Positions 8,133 to 16,679 of a DNA stretch of 64,000 nt are shown here, in pieces. The position numbers and the translations under genes were made by a program. This DNA comes from JADGRB01 sp036267635 (GTDB lineage Bacteria; Myxococcota_A; Polyangia; Fen-1088), in the NCBI GenBank assembly GCA_036267635.1, contig DATAVR010000006.1, positions 1-64,000 on the forward strand. The letters are read 5' to 3'. How positions within the stretch are numbered: the first letter of the stretch is position 1; each line of letters opens with the position of its first letter. The notes beneath the pieces were generated by a model that saw nothing but the letters and a program-made list of their open reading frames with translations, ran no database searches and was not told the origin of the DNA.

Positions 8133-9168
8133 CGGAGCGGCGGTCTTCGCGAAAGGCCGTCGTCATGTCGCCGAGGTGCTTGCCGACGGAGGCGAGCGCG
8201 CGGGTGAGGCTCACCTCCTGGTAGGCGATGCCACGCTCCCCGCAGAAGGCGCGGACGACCTCGCGCATCTCGCGGTAGCGGTTGTGGGCGATCCGCGGAA
8301 ACAGGTGATGCTCGATCTGGGAGTTGAGGCCGCCGTAGTAGAAGTCGAGCAACGGCGGGTTGGCGATGTTCCGGCTGGTGGTGATCTGCTGCTCGAGGTA
8401 GCTGACCTCGTGGCCCGGATCGAGCCGCCGCATCCCGATGTGGTTCGGGATGAAGACCGACGCCGTCATCAACGACGACAGGCAGGAGATGGTGACGTAG
8501 GCGAGGAGCGCCGTCGTCCAGCCGAAAACCAGGCCGGGGACGATCAGCAGCACGATCCAGTGCAGCGGCATCAGGAACCGATCGAGCTTCGTCTCCCCGG
8601 GACGCTGGAAGAGATCGCGGATGGCATCGTAGCGCAGGGTGACCCAATAGAAGGCCGACAGCGGCCAGAAGGCCCACTTCTGGATGCCCAGGAAGAAGCG
8701 CCCCAGGCCCGTGCGCCAGCTGGCCGAATCGGGATAGACCGAGAACAGCACGCCGAAGTGCATGTCAGGGTCGCCGCCGACCTCCTGACAGTGGACGTGG
8801 TGGCTGTTGTGGCGCGAGCGCCAGAACCCGAAGCTCATCCCGCAAAGAAACGTCATCCCGAACTGACCCCAGAAATTGTTCACCCAGCGCGCCTTCGAGA
8901 GCGAGAAGTGTCCCGCGTCGTGGCCGACGTAGCCCATGGTCAGCAGGCCGACCGAGGTGAAAATGGCCAGCAACGACCAGAGGATCCCGAACGGCAGCAC
9001 CAGGAGCCCGAGGTACGAAAGAAAGAACGTCGGAACCCAGAACATCAGCTTCCAGGTCCAGAAGCGGGAGGGCTCGAACAGCCCGCGCGCGTCGAGCTGG
9101 GCGCGAAGATCCCTCAGGGCTTGGGAGTCATCGACCTTCAGCGCTGGTTGAGTTGCGACCGACGGCAT
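8113..9168 (-). CDS. Front-end acyl-lipid fatty acid desaturase
   Basis: A 351-residue integral membrane protein with the three His boxes of membrane di-iron desaturases: HDAGH (83-87), HNSHH (120-124) and QIEHH (284-288). The Gln in the third box is typical of front-end (delta-5/delta-6 type) enzymes. There is no N-terminal cytochrome b5 domain, so an external electron donor is needed. Four transmembrane helices lie around residues 40-75 and 205-240. Such enzymes are expected in myxobacteria that make polyunsaturated fatty acids; regioselectivity cannot be told from sequence. Confidence 0.9.
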   Translation of the reverse strand: MPSVATQPALKVDDSQALRDLRAQLDARGLFEPSRFWTWKLMFWVPTFFLSYLGLLVLPFGILWSLLAIFTSVGLLTMGYVGHDAGHFSLSKARWVNNFWGQFGMTFLCGMSFGFWRSRHNSHHVHCQEVGGDPDMHFGVLFSVYPDSASWRTGLGRFFLGIQKWAFWPLSAFYWVTLRYDAIRDLFQRPGETKLDRFLMPLHWIVLLIVPGLVFGWTTALLAYVTISCLSSLMTASVFIPNHIGMRRLDPGHEVSYLEQQITTSRNIANPPLLDFYYGGLNSQIEHHLFPRIAHNRYREMREVVRAFCGERGIAYQEVSLTRALASVGKHLGDMTTAFREDRRSVTPRRW

Positions 9169-9227
9169 CCATCAGGGTCACACAGCGTGGCCCGTGCTGC
9201 CGCCACAAGATCGTCATGATTGCGTCA

Positions 9228-9263
9228 GGCGCCTCGAGCATGCGTCGAGCGGTGTGAGGCGCC
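9228..9263. repeat. Inverted repeat in the desaturase/kup intergenic region
   Basis: Perfect 8-bp arms GGCGCCTC (9228-9235) and GAGGCGCC (9256-9263) enclose a 20-base loop that can itself form CTCGA/TCGAG. It lies in the 228-bp gap between the divergent desaturase and kup genes. It could be an operator or an mRNA leader structure of kup. Confidence 0.4.
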
Positions 9264-9396
9264 GAATTCATCGCGCGGAAACCTATCGGAAACCTCGAAT
9301 GGGCATGATGTGCTTGGCCTGTCACCCGACGGCGGTCTCGCTTCCCGAATGCAAATCGTTCATCATCCCGCTGCGGCGCCCGACGCCGCCGACTTA

Positions 9397-11364
9397 ATGC
9401 CCGAGACAGCCGCTCCGTCAGTATCCCAGCATCCCCATGCGCACGGCGCCGGGCTGGCCAAGTTGGCGCTGGGTGCGATCGGCGTCGTCTACGGCGACAT
9501 CGGCACCTCGCCGCTCTACGCGGTGAAGGAGTGCGTGACGCTGCCGCACGGGGTGGCGCCGCTGGCCGGCAACATCTACGGCGTGCTGTCGCTGATCTTC
9601 TGGTCGATCACCCTGGTCGTCTCGGTCAAGTACCTGCTCTTCGTCATGCGCGCCGACAACGACGGCGAGGGGGGCGTGCTGGCGTTGATGGCGCTGGTCG
9701 CGCGACCGAGCGAAGCGGCGATCAACGCCGACGAATCGGGGGCCTATCGGGCCTCGACGCGCACCACCTGGACGGGGCTGCGCAGGCCCAAGATGTTGCT
9801 CATCATGTTGGGGCTGTTCGGCGCGGCGCTGCTCTACGGCGACGGGGTCATCACGCCGGCGATCTCGGTGCTCTCCGCGGTCGAGGGCCTGGAGGTGGCG
9901 ACCAGCGCCTTCTCGCCGTTCGTAGTCCCGATCACCTGCCTCATTTTGGTTCTGCTGTTCGCGGTGCAGAAGCGCGGCACCGGCGGCATCGGCGCCGTGT
10001 TCGGGCCGGTCACGGTGGTCTGGTTCATCTTCATCGCGGCCGCCGGGCTCCCCTGGATCGTGCGCCACCCCGAGATCTTGCGCGCCATGAACCCCATCTA
10101 CGGCGCCCGCTTCTTCGCCGTCCACCGGGGGCACGGGTTCCTGGTGCTCGGCTCGGTGGTCTTGTGCGTGACCGGCGGTGAGGCGCTCTACGCCGACATG
10201 GGGCACTTCGGGACGCGCGCCATCCGGATCGCCTGGTATAGCTGCGTGTTTCCCGCGCTGCTCATCAACTACTTCGGGCAGGGGGCGCTGCTGCTCGAGC
10301 GTCCGGAGGCGGCCGCCAACCCGTTCTACGGCCTGGTCTCGGGGGCCTGGCTCTACCCGATGGTGATCCTCGCGACCATGGCCACGGTGGTGGCGTCGCA
10401 GGCGCTCATCTCGGGCGCCTACTCGATCACCCGGCAGGCGGTGCAGCTCGGTTACCTGCCGCGGGTGACGATCGTGCACACCTCCGGTCAAACCGAGGGG
10501 CAGATCTACATCCCCGAAGTGAACTGGATGCTGATGATCGCCTGCGTGGCGCTGGTGCTCGGCTTCCGTGCCTCGAGCGGCCTCGCCGACGCCTACGGCA
10601 TCGCGGTGACCGGGACGATGGCCATCACCTCGATGCTGTTCTATTTCGTGGCCCGCGATCTCTGGAAGTGGGGGGCGCTGCGCGCGGGGGCGCTGCTGGC
10701 GCTGTTCCTCACCTTCGATCTGTCGTTCTTCGCGGCCTGCTCGATCAAGATCGCGCACGGCGGCTGGTTCCCGCTGGCGGTGGCGGTCGGGATCTTCACC
10801 ATCATGCTGACCTGGAAGCGGGGCCGGACGTTGCTGGCGGAGCGGATCGCCGCCGACTCGCTGCCGCTGGGGATCTTCCTGGCCGACATCGAGGCGACCA
10901 AGCCGCACCGGGTTCCGGGCGTGGCGGTGTTCCTGTCGTCGACGCGGCGGGGGACACCAAACGTGCTCCTGCACCACTTCAAGCACAACAAGGTGCTGCA
11001 CAAGGAGGTGATCATCCTGTCGATCACCACCGACGCGGTGCCCGAGGTGCCCGACGCGGACAAGGTGCGGGTCAAGAGCTTCGGTCAGGGTTTTTGGGGG
11101 GTCACCGCCCACTACGGGTTCAAGGAGAGCCCCGAGGTGCTCGACGTGCTCCGCCGCTGCAAAGCCTACGGGCTGCCGATCAACGAGGCCGACACCAGCT
11201 TCTACCTCGGCCGCGAAACGCTGCGCTCGGTGCACGGCAAGGGGATGGCGGAGTGGCGCAAGATGCTGTTCCGCTTTCTGTCGCGCAACGCGCGCTCGGC
11301 CTCCGACTTCTTCGCCTTGCCGCCCAACCGGGTGGTCGAGATCGGCGCCCAGATCGAGCTTTGA
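9397..11364 (+). CDS. kup: Kup-family potassium uptake protein
   Basis: The protein is 655 residues with 12 predicted membrane helices, followed by a cytoplasmic C-terminal domain of about 180 residues, the usual Kup architecture. The family signature GAIGVVYGDIGTSPLYA opens the first helix. The ATG at 9397 puts this helix about 20 residues from the start, as in relatives; an in-frame ATG at 9349 is possible. Kup systems import K+ with H+ in the inner membrane. It is divergent from the desaturase and convergent with a thioredoxin-fold gene. Confidence 0.94.
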   Translation: MPETAAPSVSQHPHAHGAGLAKLALGAIGVVYGDIGTSPLYAVKECVTLPHGVAPLAGNIYGVLSLIFWSITLVVSVKYLLFVMRADNDGEGGVLALMALVARPSEAAINADESGAYRASTRTTWTGLRRPKMLLIMLGLFGAALLYGDGVITPAISVLSAVEGLEVATSAFSPFVVPITCLILVLLFAVQKRGTGGIGAVFGPVTVVWFIFIAAAGLPWIVRHPEILRAMNPIYGARFFAVHRGHGFLVLGSVVLCVTGGEALYADMGHFGTRAIRIAWYSCVFPALLINYFGQGALLLERPEAAANPFYGLVSGAWLYPMVILATMATVVASQALISGAYSITRQAVQLGYLPRVTIVHTSGQTEGQIYIPEVNWMLMIACVALVLGFRASSGLADAYGIAVTGTMAITSMLFYFVARDLWKWGALRAGALLALFLTFDLSFFAACSIKIAHGGWFPLAVAVGIFTIMLTWKRGRTLLAERIAADSLPLGIFLADIEATKPHRVPGVAVFLSSTRRGTPNVLLHHFKHNKVLHKEVIILSITTDAVPEVPDADKVRVKSFGQGFWGVTAHYGFKESPEVLDVLRRCKAYGLPINEADTSFYLGRETLRSVHGKGMAEWRKMLFRFLSRNARSASDFFALPPNRVVEIGAQIEL

Positions 11365-11371
11365 CCGGCGG

Positions 11372-11959
11372 CTAGCGGAACTTGATCCCGCAGCCGATCC
11401 CCTTGGTCTCGGCGACCGGCGAGGGGTGGCCGCCGAGGACGGCGTCGAGGGCGTCCTTGAGGTAGTGGCTCTTCACCGCCGTCGGATCGGTGTGGTTGTC
11501 GTCGATCGCGCCGTGGTAGGCGAGCTTGCCGCTCTTGTCGAAGAGGAACGCCTCGGGCGTCACGCTGGCGCCGAAGGCGCGGGCGACGTTGGAGGTGTCG
11601 TCGACGACGTAGGGGACCTGCAATCCGAGCGTCTTGGCCCGGTCCTGCATCTGCGCGAAGCCGTCCTCCTGGTACTTCACCGGATCGTTGGCGTTGATCA
11701 GGATGACGCCGATCCCCTTCTTGGCGTAGGCGTTGCCGAGCTCGGCGATCCGGCGCTCCCAGCCGCGGGCGAACGGGCAGTGGTTGCAGGTGAAGATCAC
11801 CAGCGTGCCGCTCTTGCCGGTCACGTCGGCGATCGAGACAGACTTGCCGTCGAGGGCGCTCTTCATCTTGGCGGCCGCGGCCGGGCTCGGCACCGGTGCG
11901 CCGAGGGAGAGGGCGGAGACGGTCAGCGTGACCGCCAGGTTGATCGCTGCGAGTGTCAT
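11372..11959 (-). CDS. Exported thioredoxin-fold protein (redoxin type, CNHCP)
   Basis: A 195-residue protein with a signal peptide (cleavage after about residue 28) and a thioredoxin-like domain with the active site FTCNHCPFARGWE. This CxxC variant is typical of the peroxiredoxin-like family 1 of thioredoxin-fold proteins. The downstream part keeps the cis-Pro region (VTPEAFLFD). It overlaps the upstream TlpA-like gene by 4 bases (ATGA), so the two are one operon and probably act together in periplasmic thiol chemistry. Confidence 0.85.
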   Translation of the reverse strand: MTLAAINLAVTLTVSALSLGAPVPSPAAAAKMKSALDGKSVSIADVTGKSGTLVIFTCNHCPFARGWERRIAELGNAYAKKGIGVILINANDPVKYQEDGFAQMQDRAKTLGLQVPYVVDDTSNVARAFGASVTPEAFLFDKSGKLAYHGAIDDNHTDPTAVKSHYLKDALDAVLGGHPSPVAETKGIGCGIKFR

Positions 11960-12480
11960 GGGTTTCCTTTCTGGTTTTTGGGGAGGGCGCGGAGCGCCTT
12001 CTCCAGATCCTGGGCCGTGATCGAGCCGGGCCAGAACCTCTGCTTCTTGCCACGGCCGTCGTAGAGGAACGAGGCCGGGAGCGCGCCGCTCCAGCTGGGA
12101 TCGAAGGCGTTGACGAACGCGGTGTCGTCGCCGCGCTTGATGAAGGCGCGCGCGTCGCCGGCCTCAACCGAGGCGAGGAACTTCGTCACCTCGGCGCGCT
12201 CACTCTCATCGTCGGCCGAGATCAAGATGAGGCGCAGCCCGGCCGCCCGGTGCGCTCGGTAGAACCGCAGGATCTCGGGCAGCTCCTCGCGGCACGGCTC
12301 GCACCAGGTGGCCCAGACGTTCACCAGCACGGCGGTGGCGCCGGGCGCCTCGACCGCGGCGCGGATGGTGCCGAGGTCGGCGACCGAGACCGAGGGCCCG
12401 GCCAGCTTGTTCTGCTCGGCGGCGGCCGCGCTGGAAAAGACGATGCTGAAGACTGCCGCCGCCCAGGCTCTGCCGCTCAC
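11956..12480 (-). CDS. TlpA/ResA-like thiol-disulfide oxidoreductase
   Basis: A 174-residue protein with signal peptide (about 1-21) and thioredoxin fold; the redox motif is WATWCEPCREE, as in TlpA and ResA reductases. The cis-Pro lies in LPASFLYDG. First gene of a two-gene operon with 11372-11959. In other bacteria such proteins reduce apocytochrome c thiols before haem attachment; no other CcmG-like gene is seen in this window, so it could serve the cytochrome maturation genes 17 kb away, but this is inference. Confidence 0.85.
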   Translation of the reverse strand: MSGRAWAAAVFSIVFSSAAAAEQNKLAGPSVSVADLGTIRAAVEAPGATAVLVNVWATWCEPCREELPEILRFYRAHRAAGLRLILISADDESERAEVTKFLASVEAGDARAFIKRGDDTAFVNAFDPSWSGALPASFLYDGRGKKQRFWPGSITAQDLEKALRALPKNQKGNP

Positions 12481-12514
12481 GGAGGCAAGTCTAGCCTGCT
12501 AGGCTGGCAGAGCG

Positions 12515-13447
12515 ATGCAAGGCAACGCACAGCCGCGTCCGGCCGGCGCCTCGATGGCGGAGCTCCAGGGGGCCACGCCCCCTGCCTGGCTGCGGCGCCC
12601 GCGGGCGCGTTTGCTGGCCGACGTGCTCGGCGGCCTCCGGCAAAACTGGGACAAGCTGCGGCAGCTCGCCGCGCTGGTGGCCGCCTATTTTCGGCCGCGC
12701 CTGGTGCGCCGCCGGCTCGAGCGGCTGCGCGCGCTCGGCCACGTCGACGCCGTGCCGACCATCGGTCAGCTCCTGGTCGCGGGGCGCGATCAGATGATGG
12801 TCGGCGCCGCCGAGGAGACCAGGATCTTCTACCGCGCGCAGGGGATCCCCTGGGTCTTCCACAACGCGCGCCGGTTTCTCTCCGGCCCGGCGACGATGCT
12901 CGATCCGATCGGCCTGTTCGCGCCGCGGGAGGCGATCGTCCACCACGTGCTGCAGACGTTCCACCGGCACCCGGTCTACGACCTCGTGCTCTTGCGCGCG
13001 CACGACGGCGGCCTCGAGGAGATGGCCCGGCAGGCGCGCCAGATCGTCGACGGGACGCATCCGCATCAGCGGGCGCTCACGTCGCTGATCGAGGACGGTG
13101 CCTACCACGCGCGCCTCCCCGCGGACATCGCGACGTTCGAGGAGGCGACGCGCGCCCCGGCGCGCCCGATCCCGGCCGGCCTCGTCGACGATCCCGAGCT
13201 GATGCTGGCGATGGATCAGTTCAAGGACGTGGCCGGCTTCGCTCGCTACGCCGCGCGCCTGCGGGTGGGATTCGCCGATGCGCTCCGCGCCTGGTTGGCG
13301 GTCGGGTTCGACGAGACGATCGGCGCGCTCGTTCACCGGAAGATCGGACGCCGACAGGTGGAGCACGCCGCCTGCGATCCCGAGCTGGTGACGCGCCACC
13401 TCGGCCCGCTCGGCGCCTCGACCCCTGACCCCCCCAAGAAGCTCTAG
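12515..13447 (+). CDS. Hypothetical protein, 310 residues
   Basis: A soluble, Arg- and Ala-rich, mostly helical protein without signal peptide or clear metal motif. Several His are spread through the middle (VHHVLQTFHRHPVYD). The C-terminal half repeats long amphipathic helices, including a segment with DQFKDVAGFARYAARLRVGF. It is divergent from the TlpA-like operon (34-bp gap) and overlaps the next convergent gene by 4 bases. I do not recognise the family and assign no function. Confidence 0.7.
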   Translation: MQGNAQPRPAGASMAELQGATPPAWLRRPRARLLADVLGGLRQNWDKLRQLAALVAAYFRPRLVRRRLERLRALGHVDAVPTIGQLLVAGRDQMMVGAAEETRIFYRAQGIPWVFHNARRFLSGPATMLDPIGLFAPREAIVHHVLQTFHRHPVYDLVLLRAHDGGLEEMARQARQIVDGTHPHQRALTSLIEDGAYHARLPADIATFEEATRAPARPIPAGLVDDPELMLAMDQFKDVAGFARYAARLRVGFADALRAWLAVGFDETIGALVHRKIGRRQVEHAACDPELVTRHLGPLGASTPDPPKKL

Positions 13448-13980
13448 GGCGTGGCCTTGTCGGCCGCCTCGAGGAGGTCGGTGGCCCGCTGGCAGCTCAC
13501 CGTGCGCATGGCCCGTGGGCGCGTGCAGTCGACGCAACCGTCGAGCGCCACCACCGCCGACTGCAGCTGATTCCACTGGCTGTCGAGCTCGCTGTCGCGG
13601 GCCACGCACCCGCTGGCGTCCTTCGCATAGAGGTCGACGAAGGCGGACCACCTGCGGTTGTCGGCGTCGCCGCGGCAGGCGACCGGCGCGCCCGCTTCCT
13701 TCTGCTTGTTGAGCGTCGGCGCGAGCTTCTTCTCCGTCTGGCGGACGACGGCGACCAGATCGTGCAGGTCGCGCCCCCGGCAGGGGGCCACCGCGGGCTT
13801 CGCTACCTGCGCCGACGGAATGAACGGGTGGGCGAACTCTTTGGGAGCCGCGGGCCTCGGCGGTTGCGGCAGCGGTTCGCGCGAGTGGGGTGTTCGCCCG
13901 ATGAGCCGCCCCACCAGGGTGAGGGCGAGGACGCCCGCGAGGACCACCACCGTCAGCCGGCCGAGTTTGTTTCCGCGCAT
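13444..13980 (-). CDS. Hypothetical membrane-anchored protein with Cys-rich periplasmic part
   Basis: A 178-residue protein with an N-terminal anchor helix (about 7-25), a Pro-rich linker (30-50), and a domain with five or six Cys that may form disulfides. ATG at 13980 was preferred; one at 13998 adds 6 residues. Its upstream region is shared with the divergent transporter gene, whose start lies only 29 bases away. No family recognised. Confidence 0.6.
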   Translation of the reverse strand: MRGNKLGRLTVVVLAGVLALTLVGRLIGRTPHSREPLPQPPRPAAPKEFAHPFIPSAQVAKPAVAPCRGRDLHDLVAVVRQTEKKLAPTLNKQKEAGAPVACRGDADNRRWSAFVDLYAKDASGCVARDSELDSQWNQLQSAVVALDGCVDCTRPRAMRTVSCQRATDLLEAADKATP

Positions 13981-14009
13981 GGAGCGATATTGCCCCATAC
14001 TGTCGCGCC

Positions 14010-14585
14010 ATGGCAGCGGCCAAGCTTTTTCTCTCGATCTTCGCCGTCATCTTCGTCGCCGAGCTGCCCGACAAGACGGCGCTCGCTTCGTTGGTGCTGG
14101 CGACGCGCCACCGCGCTCTTCCGGTGTTGGTCGGCGCGGCCGCGGCGCTGGCGATCCAGAGCCTGGTCGCCGTCATCGCCGGCAGCCTGCTGTCGCTGTT
14201 GCCGCCGCGCGCGGTGCACATCGGCTCGGGCGTGCTGTTTCTCGTTTCGGCGATCGCCATGTGGCGCAAGAAAGACGAGGAGGCGGACGCGGGCAAGGAC
14301 GGCGGCGAGGTCGGGTTCGTCAAGGCGTTCACGCTGGCCTTCACCGTGGTGTTTGTCGCCGAGTGGGGCGATCTGACGCAGATCGCGACCGCCGGGTTCG
14401 CGGCGCGCACCAAGCAGCCGGTGCTGGTCTTCTGCGCCGCCACGGCCGCTCTGTGGGCGGTGGCGTCGGTGGCGGTCATCGCCGGCAACCGCGCCGGCCA
14501 CCTGCTCAACCCCAAGGTCACTCAGAAGATCGCCGCGGTCCTCTTCGCGCTGGTCGGCGTCGCGCTCATCGCCGGGATCTTCTAA
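14010..14585 (+). CDS. TMEM165/GDT1-family cation transporter
   Basis: A 191-residue membrane protein with two homologous halves of three helices. The family's E-x-G-D-K/R-T signature appears as AELPDKTAL near residue 18-26 and AEWGDLTQI near residue 117-125. Members (GDT1, MneA) move Mn2+ or Ca2+, usually exporting Mn2+ in bacteria. The first motif has Pro in place of Gly and the second Leu in place of the basic residue, normal variants in prokaryotes. The charged central loop (KKDEEADAGKDGGE) joins the halves. Confidence 0.88.
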   Translation: MAAAKLFLSIFAVIFVAELPDKTALASLVLATRHRALPVLVGAAAALAIQSLVAVIAGSLLSLLPPRAVHIGSGVLFLVSAIAMWRKKDEEADAGKDGGEVGFVKAFTLAFTVVFVAEWGDLTQIATAGFAARTKQPVLVFCAATAALWAVASVAVIAGNRAGHLLNPKVTQKIAAVLFALVGVALIAGIF

Positions 14586-14648
14586 CCCGCCCGCTCGGCC
14601 GTCCCCTTTGGCGTCCGGTTTGCTTTGTCTGGTCCGCGGGGGTCAGAC

Positions 14649-15251
14649 ATGACGATCAACTACCGATCTCAGACTGTCAGAAGAGAGACACTGCACACCG
14701 TCTCGCTGGTCGCGCCGCACGTCGCCGCCGGGGCCTCGGTGCTGGACGTCGGGTGCGGCGAGGGCTACGTGATGGAGGAGCTGGCGGCGCGCGGCGCCGG
14801 CGAGCTGTTCGGCGTCGACGTGGTCGACATCCGTTGCGAGAAGCGGCGCCATTTTCGGCTCTACGACGGCGTCGAGCTGCCGTTCATCGACCGCCGCTTC
14901 GACGTCGTCGTCCTCAGCTTCGTGCTTCACCACGTCCCCGACGACCGCAAACGCGCGCTCTTGCGAGAAGCCCTCCGGGTCTGCCGCGGGACGGTGGTCA
15001 TCGTCGAGGACACGCCGGCGACGTTCTTCGATCGGCTGATGAACCGGCAGCACGGCGAGACCTACCGGCGGCGGATCAAGAGCACCGCCGCCTACGGCTT
15101 CCTGACCGAGGGGGAGTGGCGCTGGCTGTTCCGCGGCATGGGGCTCGAGCCGGAGTCGCGCCCGCTGTCGCGTTTCTGTCGCTCGATCCTGCAGCCCTTC
15201 GCCCGCACCGCCTTCCTGCTGCGCATCCCGGCGCCGGCGGCGGCTGTCTAA
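14649..15251 (+). CDS. Class I SAM-dependent methyltransferase
   Basis: A 200-residue protein with the Rossmann methyltransferase motif I VLDVGCGEGY near residue 31, motif II acidic loop (VDVVDI), and the post-I motif VVLSFVLHHVPD. This is the Methyltransf_11 type. ATG at 14649 has GGGGG 7 bases upstream. Substrate cannot be inferred. It is followed after 111 bp by the paralogue of the 5.6-kb exported protein. Confidence 0.85.
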   Translation: MTINYRSQTVRRETLHTVSLVAPHVAAGASVLDVGCGEGYVMEELAARGAGELFGVDVVDIRCEKRRHFRLYDGVELPFIDRRFDVVVLSFVLHHVPDDRKRALLREALRVCRGTVVIVEDTPATFFDRLMNRQHGETYRRRIKSTAAYGFLTEGEWRWLFRGMGLEPESRPLSRFCRSILQPFARTAFLLRIPAPAAAV

Positions 15252-15362
15252 AGCTCGACGGTGCCTGTCGGGGATCGGTCGCTCCCCCCGACGAGCCGCC
15301 CGCGAACGCAGCCTCTGGCGGCGATTGCTGCGGCGGCACGTCGCTTGCGTAGCTGGTCCACC

Positions 15363-16163
15363 ATGAAATGGCTTCCGCTCACCTTCAGCTCGGTGCTCTT
15401 CGGTTGCGCGCTCACCACCGCGGGTCCCGGCGGGCCGCTTCGAAGCGGAACGAGCACGCAGATCCAGTTCACCTCCGCCGTGGCTTACGGGCCGGCCACC
15501 GCCACCGTCGGTGGCGTTCAGGTGTCGGGCAACGCCCAGAGCAACCAATTGGGGGGAAAGTCGGTGGTCGACCCTCTGCCCAATCCGGTGCCGGTGACGA
15601 TCGCCGTTCGGCAGCAGGTGGGCCCTTCGTTCGAGGTCGCCGGAGATCTCGGCTGGGTCGATTCAGGCGTCGGGTTGCGGCTCCGCCTGCCGTCGTCCGA
15701 GTCCCTGCCGCTGGTGTTGAGCGCGGGCGCCCGCACCGGTGAGATCGGCATTTTCGGCCGCGACACCTACCAGGGCGCCTTGGCGCTCGAGGCCTATCCC
15801 GCCCTCTCCCGCAGCCGGGAGGGGTTGAACGCGCACCGACTGGTGCTCTCGCTCGGCCTCGCCGCCGGCGCTTTCGAGCACGACCTGTCGCTGCCGGAGA
15901 GCTTCGAATCGGGCAGCGACGCGCCCCACGGATTTCCGAGCGAGATCGTCATCCGCCGGGAGGTGCGCTTGCAAGCGGCGGTCGGCGTCCATCTGCAGGG
16001 CCAGCATGGCGCGATCATGTTCGCGCTTCAGCCCTGGGTCGTCCTCGCCAGCGCCGCCGCGGTCTCGGCCACCTGCGACCAGTGCGAGGGGCCGTCTTCG
16101 CTCTCCGCGTTCTCCCAGAGCTGGGGGCTCTCGCTGCTGGTCATGCCGGCGCTCACCCTCTAG
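15363..16163 (+). CDS. Exported protein, paralogue of 5601-6440
   Basis: The protein is 266 residues with a short lipoprotein-like signal ending in FGCAL (Cys near residue 14). Shared with 5601-6440: AGPGGPLRSGTSTQ right after the signal, AYGPATATVG, a central VPVTIAVRQ block, a repeated strand-turn pattern with RLVLSLGLAAG, a CDQC/CTGC pair near the end and SAFSQSWG close to the C-terminus. Conservation through the full length makes them true paralogues. An outer-membrane or surface location is likely; function unknown. Confidence 0.82.
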   Translation: MKWLPLTFSSVLFGCALTTAGPGGPLRSGTSTQIQFTSAVAYGPATATVGGVQVSGNAQSNQLGGKSVVDPLPNPVPVTIAVRQQVGPSFEVAGDLGWVDSGVGLRLRLPSSESLPLVLSAGARTGEIGIFGRDTYQGALALEAYPALSRSREGLNAHRLVLSLGLAAGAFEHDLSLPESFESGSDAPHGFPSEIVIRREVRLQAAVGVHLQGQHGAIMFALQPWVVLASAAAVSATCDQCEGPSSLSAFSQSWGLSLLVMPALTL

Positions 16164-16164
16164 C

Positions 16165-16650
16165 CTAGCGGAGCAGCTTGGCCGGATAGATCCCGGGATC
16201 GGATCCCTCGATCACGACCGCGCCGACTGTCCGCTTGTAGAAGTCGATCGACGACGCCCAGCCGATGATCGCGTAGCCGTATCCCTCGGCGCGCATGGCG
16301 TGCAGCGCCGACAGCAAGAGCGCCCGCCCCAGGCCCTGGCCGCGCCTATCGGGGTGCACCAGCTCGGGGCCGAAAAAATTGCGGCAGGTCGCCTCGTAGC
16401 AGGCGACGCCGGCGAGGTGGTCCTGGCGCTTCGCGCTGTCGACGGCCACGAAGCAGGAGACGGGCTGTCGCGCGAAGGCCGCCTCGCACTCGCTGGCCCA
16501 GCCCGGCGAGCCGTGGGCGCGTACCCACTCGACGACCGCGCCGCGCTCGGCCGCCGCCGCGCGCCGGACGGCGAGCCCGGCCCCGCCCAGCGCTTCGAGC
16601 GCCGGCGCCAGCGGCGGGAGGTCGTAGAGGCGGACCAGGAGATCGGACAT
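16165..16650 (-). CDS. GNAT-family N-acetyltransferase
   Basis: A 161-residue protein with the GNAT fold: the acetyl-CoA loop is RRGQGLGRALL near residue 107, preceded by the beta-4 strand and followed by an ALHAMRAEGYGYAIIGW segment and the C-terminal FYKRTVGA motif. The stop lies just after the convergent paralogue gene (1 base apart). It is transcribed after ilvE on the same strand with a 29-base gap, so they may form an operon. Substrate unknown. Confidence 0.82.
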   Translation of the reverse strand: MSDLLVRLYDLPPLAPALEALGGAGLAVRRAAAAERGAVVEWVRAHGSPGWASECEAAFARQPVSCFVAVDSAKRQDHLAGVACYEATCRNFFGPELVHPDRRGQGLGRALLLSALHAMRAEGYGYAIIGWASSIDFYKRTVGAVVIEGSDPGIYPAKLLR

Positions 16651-16679
16651 CAGTCTGGGACCTCCTGGCCTTCGGCCCG

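Noticed and set aside
9169..9396. Possible c-di-AMP riboswitch before kup
   Set aside because: Kup genes often have one, but I could not match the conserved ydaO core; only an unrelated inverted repeat is visible.
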